Assembly (NCBI GenBank): GCA_021234535.1
Contig: CM037842.1
Location: 4,491,315-4,555,314, forward strand
Direction: 5' to 3'
From: Stichopus chloronotus
Lineage: Eukaryota; Echinodermata; Holothuroidea; Aspidochirotida; Stichopodidae
Length of the DNA: 64,000 nt
Part shown: positions 1 to 12,480 of the stretch, piece after piece
How positions within the stretch are numbered: position 1 is the stretch's first letter
How the letters are laid out: each line of letters opens with the position of its first letter
Notes under the pieces: generated by a model
What the model was told of the DNA's origin: nothing
The model's input: the letters and a program-made list of their open reading frames with translations, nothing else
Database searches by the model: none
Position numbers and translations under genes: made by a program

Positions 1-839
1 TAAACATCAAATTCACGCCAATTCAAATAAAAGCATTAACAAACGAAAAGAAAAGAGCTTAAAACATAGAATCAATCGGATTTTAAAGAAATAACTCTCC
101 TTGACTCAAACAGCAAATAATGGTACATTACATGCAAAATTCATTCTGCGATGGTCGTTAGGTAACTTGTAAAAAATGAAAAGAAAAAAAAACACGTAAA
201 GAAAACATTAAATGGAATGTGTTGCACATTAGAGGAGAGATGTCGGCCTAAACAAGCTGATAAATATGCCGAAGACGTTGGGGTTTGCGGAGACAATAAA
301 GGTGTGCAGTTATAAATGATATCAAATCAACTATTTTACTCGACACTGTTTAAAATTCATAAGTCTGTAATATCAGATAGTTTTCCTATCAATGTAATTA
401 TTCCGATACAAACAATTACGACGAATTCCTCAATGACGCCCAAACAGGAACAGCTAGGCTGAGAAATAGATACTGAAAAAAAAAAGGTGAAGGCAATCTC
501 TAACTTCGACATGATAGTAACAACTGTAACTGATACTATCGTCAGTGCGTCAGAGAAAACAGGTCATTTTGTGCCGAACTGTTTAAAAAAGGGCAGGTGC
601 TGCTTCAGTGAGATTCATGTGATTCATCTTTGAATATTCATGAATATTTGGTTGAATGGAGCATGTACTCATGAAAATCGACCCTGGTAGTTTTGTCAAT
701 TTCGATAACATAGTTCAATTGCTCCTCCCTTCTTTTTTTGGTTATAATTGCTTGCTGGTTCATTGTTTTATTATGGCATCGTAACAAACAGATACATATG
801 CCTGTATAGCTCTGCTAAGGTCATCTTATAAGGGTAGTG
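1..839. other. AT-rich non-coding stretch, nothing recognised
   Basis: No open frame with coding character, no clear splice-site pair and no recognisable repeat. Short A and T homopolymers only. It lies downstream of the minus-strand transporter at 2458-3621, beyond any plausible 3' UTR. Confidence 0.5.
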
Positions 840-1375
840 TAATTGCCATTCGGTTTGTCTTATCAAGACCTATCCAGACGGGGTTAAACTTGCACCTCTG
901 GTGATCGCAAATGACTTTTGAATTCCTTGTAAAACAATAGCGACCTACTACTCAGAATGGACAAGCTATACACTTGGTTTGGAGTTTCAGCAACTTTTCC
1001 TTCTGGAAATACGGTGCCTATAATATTTTTTAACTATGACCTCTACTGACCTTGTGTGACCTTAAACATCCCTAGAACATGACAGCAGTCGTCTACTTAT
1101 CAAGAGCGACGAAGGTTAAGAATTTGAAGTTCCTGCAACGTTCAGCAACTGAGATAGCTGACTTAATAAGTTTTCAGATTTGAAGCCCAAGCAACTTTCA
1201 TGGCTGAGATATTCTCCTTAATAGGTTTTCAGGCATTCCGCTTTGGTGACCTCAAATGACCTTTAAACCACCTGAAAGAGAATAGGGATCACCTACTCCT
1301 GACGGACTACCTACACTCCAACTTTGAAGTTCAAGCAACTTTCCCTTCTTGAGATATCGTGTTTACAATCCAAGG
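840..1375. repeat. Degenerate tandem repeat, unit about 150-190 bp
   Basis: Variants of the phrases 'tttgaagttcaagcaacttt', 'gagatatc', 'ataggttttcag' and 'tgacctcaaatgacctttaa' recur about three times, near 980-1060, 1120-1180 and 1190-1370. The copies are too diverged for a firm period. This is visible in the sequence; no family name is claimed. Confidence 0.5.
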
Positions 1376-2457
1376 CGTCACACACACCTACACACACGCC
1401 ATCACCATCGCATAAATTCCTTGCCTGCCTTCGACAAGAAATAAAAAAAAAATCACTTGTTTTGCCTCTTGTGATCTCGATGTGCCTCTACTACATGTAC
1501 ATCTACTAAAGAACGAACATATACACACCAACTTTGAGAATAATGTGAATACTTGGATATTTAGCTATCATACAACATACCGCGCATGCCAATGCAGCAC
1601 ACAAACACACACGTCCCCGTGATTGCACAACTTTTTTTGCTAACACAAGGAACTAAAAATAAAACCGCAGCGGCTAGAGAATGGACTAAACACATATGAC
1701 TTTTTTCTTTCAACCAAATGTGTATTTCAGTGACGGGGAATACTGAAAAATTGATGAAAACATTTTGCATCCTTTATAAGACAAATTCAGTGACAGTACT
1801 GTAGCTTATATCATACATTATTTCATATATCAATGTCAATGTGATCAGTTGCATAAGGCGATGCAAGCAAAATAAAAAAAAAGTACAAAAATAAAATGAC
1901 GACAACACCTGCAATGACTTTGCGAAAGCGATAGGAGGACATTAAGGAGAAATTATGGTACATGATTCTGAAAATACAAAGCTATAAATTGATGCCCAAC
2001 AAGGTTATCTCAAAATGTATAATGATTCCCATACTATGCGAATGTTTCCACAAAACACAATAATTAAATAGCACCTTGAGGTGACAGGCTGGGTAGACTG
2101 GGAAATATCGATCCCAAGAACGATGAAAACAATCATGCACTTGAATCATGGTCAATATATTGATTGACAATGAGCATCCCAGTTTCATGCATTACCAGTG
2201 ACTTGAGCTTCACAAAAAGGGAGTGCTATGTAAATGACGATAGGGTTCTCTCTTGTAATTCTTTCAAGAATTATTCATCCTTTGCAGAGTTATTTCCCTG
2301 TCTTACGTTTCACCTACCGAAGAGTCACATGGCTTTGAAGGTAAATTGCGAACGCTTGAATTTGACAAAGCTGCAATCACTCAGCGACGTCAGTTGTCGA
2401 TGCTACATGTCTACACTCACGAACACATCTTTGATAATGTGGCAAATCTCTCGTCTG
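1376..2457. other. Non-coding 3' flank of the first SLC35G-like gene
   Basis: Includes a short CA-rich patch at about 1380-1400 and poly-A runs. The minus-strand transporter stops at 2458-2460, so the right part should include its 3' UTR. I did not find a convincing minus-strand AATAAA close to the stop. The plus-strand frame at 2164-2595 overlaps the transporter and looks like chance. Confidence 0.4.
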
Positions 2458-3621
2458 TCACTGCTCAACAATGTCATCACAACTGTCATCGGCTTTAGCG
2501 ACTGGCCTGTTCTTTATCGTGACTCCGATGCAGGCACCGATCACGAATACGGCTCCAACGTAGGAGGACCAAACGGCAGACACCCTGAGGATTAAAAATT
2601 GAAAAAGGAAAGAGAACACGATTTCCAGAGTCAACATGATCGTTACAACTGTTGCCGAAACATCTTTTAAGGCAAAATAAAGAGCGGTTTGACCTAGGAG
2701 GTTTCCAAAGCCTGTCAAAAATATATACAAACAGTCCTGCAAAGTAGGTTTTGTCCAGTTATTGACTATTACAGCTGCAATGACACTGACAATGACTACC
2801 AGACAGGAGTTGAAAAACATCGAAAACAGGCTGTGTATTCCAAGGAGAGATTGTTTCCGTATGACGATGTACTGAATACTGATAGCAAATGCTGCGATGA
2901 GGGCAAATACGATACCGAGTAGAGGGTTGTTGTCAGAAATCTCCTCTGCAGAGTCGTCGGAGCCGAAGATGAAGGGCGGCCTTGCGACAAACACGACACC
3001 TATGAAAGCCAGGAGAGCAAAGAGAAAGTCAAAAGGACGGAGCGGTTCCCGCAGGATCATCCAGCTCAATATACCGACCGAGATGAGGGATGTGTAGAGG
3101 ATCGTGGTGGTGTCAGCGACGTTGATGTGGGTGATCGAGAGCACGAAAAATACGAAGTTGACTGAAAGAGAGATCCCACTAAGTGAAAGCCAGATGTAGC
3201 AACGAAATCCTCTGGGAACCGGTATCCTCTGGCAAATGCCAAGGAGAACGGAGCCGATTGTCATGATGGGTACTATCATCGAGATTGCCTGGAATGGATT
3301 GATCGTGTCCAAGAGAAGCTTCAACACGGAACTTATGAGGGCAAAGCAGAAGGCTGCAACAAGGACTAAGAGGAGCCCAAAACGTTTGTCCAAGGCGTTG
3401 ACGATCTCCGTCGCAAAAGACGAACGTTTTGAAATGTTATCAGTTCTCCCATCATCAACTTCTGAACTGCCATCTCCTCTGTCAGAGTTATCGGAATGAT
3501 CTATTTGTTCCAGACTTATTTGGCTTTCCTCCCTGGAGTGGTCTTCCTTTTTGGTATTCTCGTCGAGAGGGTGTCTTTGCATCAAAGGTATAGCTGTCGC
3601 TGGTACATCGTCGTCTTCCAT
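2458..3621 (-). CDS. SLC35G1-like: SLC35G1-like drug/metabolite transporter (DMT/EamA), 387 aa, single coding exon
   Basis: A ten-helix membrane transporter of the DMT superfamily with two EamA halves. An acidic, Ser-rich N-terminal cytosolic tail (residues 1-75) precedes helices near 81-100, 110-128, 141-160, 169-189, 198-214, 234-254, 265-285, 298-316, 322-345 and 357-370. The family signature LREP (190-193) is followed by 'VFVARPPFIFG' (210-220) closing the first half; 'GQTALYFALKD' (320-330) opens the matching helix of the second half. Human SLC35G1 is reported as a STIM1 partner and a citrate transporter; the substrate here is unknown. The start is chosen because the ATG lies 12 bases after a good minus-strand acceptor (tttctgtttgtcag, ending at 3634), implying at least one upstream 5' UTR exon. 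It is clearly more diverged from the two tandem paralogues at 28.6-32.5 kb than they are from each other. Confidence 0.92.
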   Translation of the reverse strand: MEDDDVPATAIPLMQRHPLDENTKKEDHSREESQISLEQIDHSDNSDRGDGSSEVDDGRTDNISKRSSFATEIVNALDKRFGLLLVLVAAFCFALISSVLKLLLDTINPFQAISMIVPIMTIGSVLLGICQRIPVPRGFRCYIWLSLSGISLSVNFVFFVLSITHINVADTTTILYTSLISVGILSWMILREPLRPFDFLFALLAFIGVVFVARPPFIFGSDDSAEEISDNNPLLGIVFALIAAFAISIQYIVIRKQSLLGIHSLFSMFFNSCLVVIVSVIAAVIVNNWTKPTLQDCLYIFLTGFGNLLGQTALYFALKDVSATVVTIMLTLEIVFSFLFQFLILRVSAVWSSYVGAVFVIGACIGVTIKNRPVAKADDSCDDIVEQ

Positions 3622-3633
3622 TTTGTCCTAAGT

Positions 3634-3647
3634 CTGACAAACAGAAA
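3634..3647 (-). promoter_or_regulatory. Splice acceptor upstream of the SLC35G-like start codon
   Basis: On the minus strand the sequence tttctgtttgtcag precedes ACTTAGGACAAAATGG. It is a pyrimidine-rich tract ending in CAG, directly before the initiator ATG, so the 5' UTR is probably split by an intron. The upstream exon was not located. Confidence 0.5.
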
Positions 3648-3659
3648 AATAAAAGACAA

Positions 3660-4379
3660 AATACATTAATTAGCAAACATCTGGTACTGGTATGCAACCA
3701 AATGATTAGCAGGAACATAACATATATCCTACTGTATACCGATGTTAGGAACCCCACCGCATATGTGAAAGTCCCTACAATGGACATTTGGGCAACTTTT
3801 TTGGTATTTTGCGGGTTTCATTCTTGTGGCTTGAATGTTGAGGCTGGTGATTTGAGGTATATACATGATATGAAAATGGAGTCAATCGAAGCAATTATGG
3901 AAATAGTTTTGGACTTTTACCTGGCGGAGCATTATTTCTGAGCCAATGTGTGTTTCGTACCTCTGAACAAAGCACGCAAAATTCGACTACATCTAGCTAC
4001 AGTAGTGGCATTAACAAATACAATTTGGAGAGGCTGAGTCAAGATGAGGTAGTGAACTTAAAAATGAGGAATAACAAGTGAAGACAAAAAAGGTAGGAGC
4101 AGACAATCAAAAGGGGGAATGGTGAGAAAGCCAGTCTCTCCCTGCTAAAGCAAAAAACATTAAAACAATTGTTACAAAATCATATTTTGAGCCCTTTCAC
4201 CATTAAGACTATAATCCTTAAATTTACTAGATGGAAGACTACCTACTGTACTTCCTGTCAGACCACTTCTACATTCTGCTTTCTATCCTGCTACAAAGGG
4301 TAAAATTTACTTTTATATCAATGCAAATCACTTCCTGCAAACAGTACTTCTAAAATATAATCCTCAGCATCGGTCATCC
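3660..4379. other. Non-coding stretch upstream of the first transporter
   Basis: Probably holds the 5' UTR intron and perhaps the promoter of the minus-strand transporter. No TATA-like box in a supported position and no coding frame was recognised. Confidence 0.35.
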
Positions 4380-5210
4380 CATATGGGGGTGGGGGATCTT
4401 ACTGTACATCTTTTCAGCATGACAAGCACATGGTCCAGACCACAGTATCGTTGCGGTTAAATACTTAACGAATGATCATGTAGCCTATTGCTCAGATATC
4501 GTATTACAGTAAATGTCTGCTACTGTACATCCAGTGCTGTAGGTGAACTTGATCTTTGACTTCCCAAGAAATATTATAATAAATTTATCTGTTACTGATA
4601 CTGGACATACAGTTCGAAAGTTAACCTACGCTGTATGGTGAAAAATATCAACAAAGAAGTGAAAAAATGCAATCCACAAAAGCGAAGTCAAGCTCTGCAC
4701 CAATTACATTTCTGTCTTAATTTCCACGTCTTAACGGCAGGGATGGGCACAGAATCACACAGTTAGATCCACGCAAAAGAGCCTTGTACTGTACTGTATG
4801 TCTGTGGCATATACTACACAGTACACATCAATGTCACATTACTGTGGCATTAATCACTCCCATCTAAACTAATGTAAATATATTAAAGAAACATAACTTT
4901 AGAGTGTGTTTGAACAGTAAATACTTTCAGGAATGGACAAACCACATACTGTACATACTGTAGGAAGGTACTGTACTTCACACTAAAGAACCACATCCTA
5001 AGCTACGCCAGTTCAAAGTACAGTAAAGCCCACTCTTATCATCAAATGTGATACTGTGCAACTGCACAGGTGTTCAGTGTTGTACTGTATATCCACTGGT
5101 ATGTTATTACCCCATACACTTGTCTTTACAGTGGGGTGAATGGGCCCGTTGTACACAGTACAGTAACACTGTGTTGGGTACAGTAAACTCAGGGGTGTCA
5201 ATCCAAATTA
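4380..5210. repeat. TACTGTA/TACAGTA-rich region
   Basis: The heptamer TACTGTA, its complement TACAGTA and close variants occur more than a dozen times here (for example near 4400, 4517, 4795, 4955, 4975, 5083, 5155, 5178). They are irregularly spaced, so this is motif enrichment and not a simple tandem array. The same words recur at 8.2-10.7 kb and 17.4-18.05 kb. Confidence 0.55.
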
Positions 5211-5515
5211 AAATATGGGGGGACATGTGTAAGTTGACTGACAAGTTTGAATGTTTAAAGCTGCCCCAGCAGGGGTCTACACACTGCACTTTTCCATGGC
5301 TTTTTGTATATTACTGGTCCAATAGGTTTTTCTCTGGGTTTTGGGGTAACGTCCATCAACGTGATCAGAAGAAAAAGGCAGGAAGCTATGAGGCATATGC
5401 AGGATTGTGACCATTTGAATGAAGGATTCTGTATCTTCGAATGGTATTGAAAGAGCAAAACTGGTCAATCACTGCATAGGCCTACATTAAGACAAATCAT
5501 CAATTTGACGATTGA

Positions 5516-7140
5516 CAGGCGGGGGCGCCAGGGTCTAGCGATTGAAGGCACATATATTGTCAAAGTCTATAAAAGGACAATTCAGGGACTGCATGTCCAG
5601 GTGTTTTAGCCGGGGACAGAGGCTGGCGTGAGGACATGTGTGACAGTACTGTCTAAGCAGAGTGCCACCATTAGTTTGTGCAGAGCATACAAGAAAATTT
5701 TGGGGCTTTTTACACTTCCCAGATGGCCGGAAATGGCATTTCCTGGCTGTCCTAAGCTGCATATACTCAGCCTTGAAATAGGTATATCATATCTGCAATT
5801 CATCAATTCATGTAAAAAAAAATCAATCTATGAAAAACGGTACCGTAAACACATATCAGATGGGGGTTGAGGTCATACAAGAATCATAAATAATTACACA
5901 TCCTCTTTCATATTCTTTGAGAATATTTGGGGCTGAGCACATAGGTGCAGGGAATCTTTTACATTTTTTTGGTGGGGAAAGGAGATTTTTGTCCGAATGT
6001 GTTGGTTACTAATTAATGAGCAGGATTACTACGTAACAGAGGGCTACAATGAGTTAGCTTGTCTATGAAAAATACATACTGTGTATGAAAATTTACAGAA
6101 AACATCTCGTGGAGAGTGGTTCAAAACTCTCAGCGACATTTCAAAGAAAAAAAAAAAAACTTTCCTCGGTTAGGCAGAAGATGAAGATGAATAGAATGTA
6201 AACAGAAAGTACCACAGCAGCGCCAGGGTCTAATGATTAGAGGCATATTTTTATTTGCTTATGCATCATCGACACACCATATATGAAACGCCTGTCCAGG
6301 GTTTGCAGGCTGAGTGGTGACCTGTCCTGAGGGCATGTGTGACAGGACTATCTAAGAGGAGCGCCAACATCGATTGGCGTGGAGCGTACAAGAAAATTTT
6401 GGGCTTTTCAAACCTCCCAGATGGCCCAAAGTGGCATTTCCCAACAGTCCTTGAAATTAGGGATATCATGTCTGCAATTCCTCAATTCATGTTAAAAAAA
6501 AAGTCAATCTATAAAAATGGTTTGGCTAGTACATATCAGATGGGGGTTCAGAGGACACAAGAATCATAATGAATTATGCATCCTTTTTCATTGTCTTGAG
6601 TACTTTGCAAATATTTGGGGCTGAGCACATAGACACAGGAACTCCTTTAATTTTTTTTCTTTTTTCTTGGGGGGAGGACATTTTTGCCCGAGTGTGTTTT
6701 TTACTAATTACCAGCTAAGCAGAGGGCTACAACGACTTACCCATCCATGAAAAATAAATATGTGAGGAAAAAAAATCATCGGTAAGACAGAAGATGAATG
6801 TGAATAGAATGTAAAAAAAACATTACCATAGCACCACAAGGGTTTAGTGATTACTGTATGGGCATATTGTGCTCATACGTCATCAACATTACATACGAAG
6901 CATCTATCCAGGGTTTTCAGGAGGGGTGGGGACCTGGCCTGAGGGCAAAAACCTTTTGCACGCACTTTGGGCAGGACTATCTAAGCGGAGTCCCACCATC
7001 TGTTGGCATACCTGAAAAATTTGGACTTTACAAACCCCCAACAAGATGGTCAGAAACAGCACCTCCCGGGTGATCTGGACTTCATACACCCAGCCTTGAA
7101 ATAGGGCCCCCATGTCTGCAATTTCTCAATTAATAAGAAA
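5516..7140. repeat. Three diverged head-to-tail copies of a ~620-700 bp repeat
   Basis: Copies begin near 5524 (gcgccagggtctagcgatt), 6219 (gcgccagggtctaatgatt) and 6836 (caagggtttagtgatta). Within each, the same landmarks follow in order: a 'gacaggactatctaagc' phrase, 'acaagaaaattttggg', 'cccagatggcc', then 'aatatttggggctgagcacat' in copies 1 and 2. The third copy is shorter and more diverged, ending near 7140. No coding capacity is preserved. Confidence 0.8.
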
Positions 7141-8399
7141 AACATCATTCTATTCAAAACTAGTACTAATTTGGATTGCTCTTATCTAGAATATTTGATG
7201 CTGTCATAATTTTCTGAAAAGTTCATTCAACAGTTTTTACTTCCTAACGATAACAGTTTTTTCTTTTTGAGAAATTTTCAACTAGCGGGTGACCTTAAAC
7301 CAATTCTAGTGCAATCTTTTGCATCTATAGCAATTATTTTTTCCCGGAATAATTATGGTTTCAGAAAAGTTATTCCAATAATTTTTACTCTCATTGCAGG
7401 TGTTTATTAGTTTGCTACCACAGTCAATGATTACATGACAAAGGAGAACTCGTTCTTGTACCGATAAAATGTGCTAAATTGACATAAGAAAAGTTCCAAC
7501 TTGGTATGTCAGAGTTTCTGACTATCCTCACTCCTAGCCTGAAATATATGAAATTTCAGAATTAATGAAAAGTTGTTTCAATTACCAGTTAACCTCACAA
7601 TCTGGTACAATATTTGGCATTTTTTTATGTTACAAAATGTGAATTCTGACTGGCTTTTGAGATTTTGCGACTTTCAAGGCTCTGACTTTTGTTTTGTTGA
7701 TGGTGGGACCTTCTCTGGTCATGACGTCTCTCAGTGTATATTGACAATTAATTCAAACACGTTCACAAACAGAATTTTTACCTAGGTTCTCTTTTATCGG
7801 GTAATTTGAAATTTTGTCTGTGTACATTATATAGGGAGGGAACGTGCGTCATTCCCTTACCTTCTTTTTTACAAGGACATAACATGGCAATGAAACCACT
7901 ATGCAAAGCGCACAGAGGTTGACCTTTGGGATGTGAAGATGAGTCTAACTTTGGCACATGAACATGTAAACTGCATGGTCACGCATCCAGTGATTACATC
8001 AGTCACTCACCAAAATTGTTGGGGATATTTGTTACAATGTACAGTACCACTACCATTCAAAAAGTGAGCCAAAATATTTCTCTTTAGGAAATGTGGGGGG
8101 GGACATTGTATAGTATGTCCCCCTCCGATCAAAATGTGGGGGGACATGTTGCCCTGTCTCCCCCAGGATTGACGACCATGAGTAAATTGAATGCTAAACA
8201 TGCAGTGTCCTTACCAAGTGCTTGATAAATCACACTGGTCTTTGTAAACATTAGTGCAGCAACAATTATGTTAAGATTAAAATCTACACTGTACAGTAGC
8301 CAACTAAATGATCTCTTTCAATTTTTCCACAGAAGTCAACACAGTGTCACAATATAGTGTTTCACCCAGGCTAGAAACAGAACAACAGCATTATTAACA
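7141..8399. other. Non-coding stretch with a short G-rich duplicated phrase
   Basis: No gene recognised. A G-run phrase (tgtggggggg-acat) occurs twice, at about 8091-8110 and 8134-8149. A related 'atggggggacatgt' lies at 5214-5228, suggesting a short dispersed repeat shared with the neighbouring repeat province. Confidence 0.4.
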
Positions 8400-9382
8400 C
8401 CACTTGCTGTGCACAGTTCACAGTTTAACTGTGTTATGTTGCATGCATATCTTGTAACTATGAGACAACAGAAATGAAGAAACAAAAATAAAAGTACTGT
8501 AGTATGTTAACTATTAATGCATACATCCTCCTTGAATTGAACCCAGATAGTAACTGACTGTTCAGTCATTCATAATAATACAAGTTCATTTTGGTCATAC
8601 GTGTTGGTACAGACAACTCAGAAGAAGTACCAGGTAGGCCAAAAATTGACCTTGTGGTGACCAGGTTAATATTGTTACACAAATATGAAGAAATGTAAAA
8701 AGAACTACATGGAGAAATTTGCTGTGGACCTGCATTCGTTCTGTACAGGTCTACGTGACAGGTAGTTGGACAAACAGGTCTTTGTTTGTGTTTCAATCTG
8801 TGAGAGTATCAAAATGCTGCATTTACATAAACATGGCACTCTACTTTTCTTGTAGTAGACCAAGACTATGGTATAATTGCAGAGTTTGGTGAGTGTTGAC
8901 CTAAATGAAATCAAATTAATAACCAGCACATATTCCCATTGCTGCCACAATACATGGAAAGTTAAAAATTTCCACCCTAAATTTTTATGCTAATTTGTGA
9001 TTTATTACAGTATTAGCTTCTCTATACAGTACTGTTTGTCATATTTATATTACAATATTATGGTGGTCACCACAAGGTCAACTTTTGACCAACAGTATTT
9101 GGTACTGCACTTCTTCTGAGTTGTCTGTACCAACACATATAACCGAAATGAACTTGGAATATCATAAATGACTCGGTCAGTTGCAGATCTGGGCTCAGTT
9201 GAAGGAGGATGTATTAAACTTGTATTACTACAGTCATGTATTGATAGTTAACATACTACAGTACTTTGATTCTTTTGCCTTCATTTCGGAGTTTACCATC
9301 TCCACCTTAATTACAAGATACACAGTATGCATGTGACATAACACAGTTACTGTATGTTCTGTAAATTGGACACAGCAAGTGG
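8400..9382. mobile_element. Fold-back element with ~300-350 bp inverted arms
   Basis: The left arm (about 8400-8695) and right arm (about 9025-9382) are imperfect reverse complements from end to end. Left 'ccacttgctgtg' at 8400 pairs with 'cacagcaagtgg' at 9371-9382; 'catcctccttgaattgaac' pairs with the right-arm sequence near 9200-9220; 'ttgaccttgtggtgacca' pairs with the segment near 9063-9085. About 330 bp separate the arms. There is no transposase frame and no clear target-site duplication. It is probably a non-autonomous DNA element or inverted duplication. Confidence 0.75.
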
Positions 9383-10735
9383 AAGCACTGCTCAGGGTCT
9401 AAGGCCTTTGGAAAGTTTTTGGTTTTGCATGCCGTTGCATTTACCAACATTTGGAACAAATTGGACTATGATCCACACATGTATGATAATGCACATATCC
9501 CAGTCACTATAGACAGCTGGAAGAGTTTTCAATATATTCTGGAAAACTACATACTTTGAAGAAATTCTAGCATGGTATTACTGTTGCAGCTACTGTAACT
9601 ATGGTAGCTAGGCTAGATCACAGGCATCCCCAACATAGTACAGTACTAAAGTGGTACCACTACATAGCCTCTACAGTAGGCTACCCCCCCCCCCCCCCCC
9701 CCATAATATCTCCTAGGTTGGACATTACTTCTAACAGTATACAAAACTTAACCTGCAGTAATGCCAACTTAGCAACAGGAGACTCTTAATCACATCTTTT
9801 CATGTGACAAAACTCTATGTATACGTTTAAAGCTCAAAAGTATTCATAGAATCACCCATGGACTGACGAATATAAATTTAAGGTATCCACGCAAATTTTT
9901 GGTTAGTTGCCGAGGGCGATGTCGGCAGTCTGTGTGCCTGGCTATTAATCCAATACTCTCTTGTCTTAACAGGTGAGCACTAAAGTGGATTCCCAGCCAC
10001 AAAGCTTGCTGATTTCATGCTCGACAACTGTGCCTAACACATACAGTAATTTCTGCCCAGATACCGTGTAAATGGCAAATTTGTATGATAACTTCTGTCT
10101 CGGAGTGATTTTATAAAAACTTTTGAGCTCAAAGGTGCATACAGAGTGCCATCACATTGGAAAGATATGGTTAAGAGGGTTAAAGAAGTTTGTAAGGATG
10201 TAAAAAGAGGTCAGCGTAAGGATGTAAAAATAGGCCACATTTCGTTTACCAGTTCTAGAGGAGTGACCAACCTTGTAGATATACAGTATTATACTCGGCC
10301 TAGCCAAGTAGTATTAAGCGGGAAACACCTGTGGGCTGGCTGGTCCTACATTCAATGATTCAGTGCAGTGTACTCAGTGTAGGAGTATGAGTGGACTTCA
10401 TGTTTTGTTAACCAAATACAGTGATACACATGATATGTATCACTGTATACTGTGCATGCAGTTGCAATACAAATATGGAACAATTTGAGCTACAATATGA
10501 TCCATGCATGATCACCCTAGACAGTTGGGAAGATGGCGTCCGTTGTTCAATCACGCGTGGAAGGTGATTAGTACACGTTGCTTATCCACCCAGCCTGCAA
10601 CCAGGTTGGAATCACTTGTCAAATTAAGTTCACAGTGTTACCATTTCGCAAAACTGTCATACAGTAATAGACTTCTTTTGCCTGGCCAGCTGTTGTTATG
10701 AAGCATATGCTACAGTACTAATCTTGTCCTCTTGA
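9383..10735. repeat. Repeat-rich non-coding region with a ~120-bp direct duplication
   Basis: A segment at about 9425-9535 (tgcatgc-gttgca, tttggaacaaattg, atgatcca, agacagctggaag) is echoed at about 10455-10545 (tgcatgcagttgcaatac, ggaacaatttgag, atgatccatgcatg, agacagttgggaag), a spacing near 1.03 kb. A 19-base C run lies at 9684-9702. Frames here look non-coding. Confidence 0.55.
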
Positions 10736-12193
10736 AATGACATAAAATACTTCTTACGGATAAGCTTCGTGACAGAGATGGTTAAAATATTTACAAACCT
10801 TTCATCAATCCAGAATATTGCACAAAAAGCGTCTGGTGTTTTACCTGCCGCTCGACTGCTCTAGCCTCCATAACACTTGACAGAATGGCGTAAAACTATG
10901 CACATGAGGTTGCACTCCAGTGTTATACTGTACCCATTCGTTGAAGAACTGAGGGAAATGATAAAGTAGATCTCTCACACAACCTCCTTATCATACATGT
11001 TTATGCGTTCTCGAGGGGAACATAACCTTGACCCTTATGATGTAGCTGGATATCAAGTCATGTTTTTTCATGCATAAAATGTCTTCTCGAGACATGATTT
11101 TAACACAATCAAATGCGACGTACCGTAATATGTGTAGGACGCATATGCTGCATGGTACAGTATAGATATAACATTTCATGGAATTTAGAGTTTAAGTATC
11201 AAAATTTATCACGGGGGATATTGCAGTTTGCTCATGTAACATGGTACACTATCACTTTAAAAGAGATTTAATGTTGTACACAACTTGCCATTCCATGTTG
11301 TTGATTTGAATTTACGTTAGCCCAAGTCTTTCAGTTCACAAAGCTAACAGCCGGCCCACTACTGTTCTCATTGAACATCATTCATTACAAAAGAGAAATT
11401 CGGCAGACGAGACTCTTTTTTCGACTTGGAAAGACGGAATGTCAGTTGTAATAAGTGGCAGGGTGTTTTTTTTTTCTAACAGAGTAGTTCAAAGAGCTTT
11501 CATCCTACACACATCCTACATCATTTAAATTTTAAGAATGTCTTCAGTCAAGACATGTCTATCTCGTAATTTTTGAAGAATGCACGTTTATTTGTAATAC
11601 TTGCACTATATATCATCACCATCATCATTATCATCTTCTTTGCTTTCATTATTATGATCGTCATCACCACAATCATCACTATTATCATCTGTTTAATCAT
11701 TATTATCATCATTATCGTCATCCTCAGTATCATGATTATTATTTTTATCATTATCACCATCATCAACATGGTCGACACAAAAGAAAACTGGAAAAGCATT
11801 TAGACTGTGGAAGATAAAAACATACTGAATGATTAGAGACATGAATAAAGCAAGTTGACTATACCATCAATATGTGATGAGAAATAAAACGGACCAAGAA
11901 CATCACACCCACCTTCCTCCCCCATGAAAAAAAAAGAAAGAGAGAGAGAAAAAAAATACAGATTGTAGGTACACCGCTCCTGTGAAAAAGTATACCTGAC
12001 GCAATACGATTTAGTTTGCTGACACAATTGAATTCGTAACGCCGTGGGTGGTAAGTTGTCTTCTCTAACAAGGAAAAAATATTGTAGATGAATCTACATG
12101 TGTACAACAGAAATTCTGTTCATCGATGATGGAATACACATTGCAATGTCCATACCATTTGAAATTCTTGAGTTAATTAGGAACTCCATAAAT
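10736..12193. other. Non-coding stretch with an ATC-type microsatellite
   Basis: About 11605-11770 is a degenerate trinucleotide array (atcatc/attatc/accatc) that gives spurious Ile/Met-rich frames on both strands. No gene recognised in the remainder. Confidence 0.6.
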
Positions 12194-12480
12194 GTTTTTT
12201 TTTTTTTTTTTGAGACCCCATGTTGGACATCTGGAGATAATATCAACCTCATCCTGTACCGAGCCACAGAGCCGCTGGAACCCCAAACAGGAACCCCAAA
12301 GGGCCCTTTAAGATGGTGTTTCTCTTTTGAAAGAAAAGAGACAAGTATACCGTTATGCCCGTTGGACATTACGGTATCCAAAACGCTAGTGACAACAACT
12401 AAATTCTCCATCTTGTCCAGGAGAGCAGATTCAAATGGTCCAACACTGAAGTGACGAGGACTGTTACTTTCCCTTGGACC
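12194..12480 (-). mobile_element. Candidate poly(A)-tailed retroposed fragment
   Basis: Read on the minus strand, a GC-richer stretch with an open frame (about 12480 to 12212; it reads ENLVVVTSVLDTVMSNGHNG and then KGPFGVPVWGSSGSVARYR) ends in GGGGTCTC followed directly by about 17 A residues. The base composition differs from the AT-rich flanks. This is what a 5'-truncated retroposed copy or processed pseudogene looks like. No target-site duplication was found and the source family was not recognised. Confidence 0.35.

Noticed and set aside
2164..2595. 143-aa plus-strand frame
   Set aside because: It overlaps the well-supported minus-strand transporter and shows no domain; a shadow frame.
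11548..11803. Ile/Met-rich frames on both strands
   Set aside because: Both are readings of an ATC/ATT trinucleotide microsatellite.
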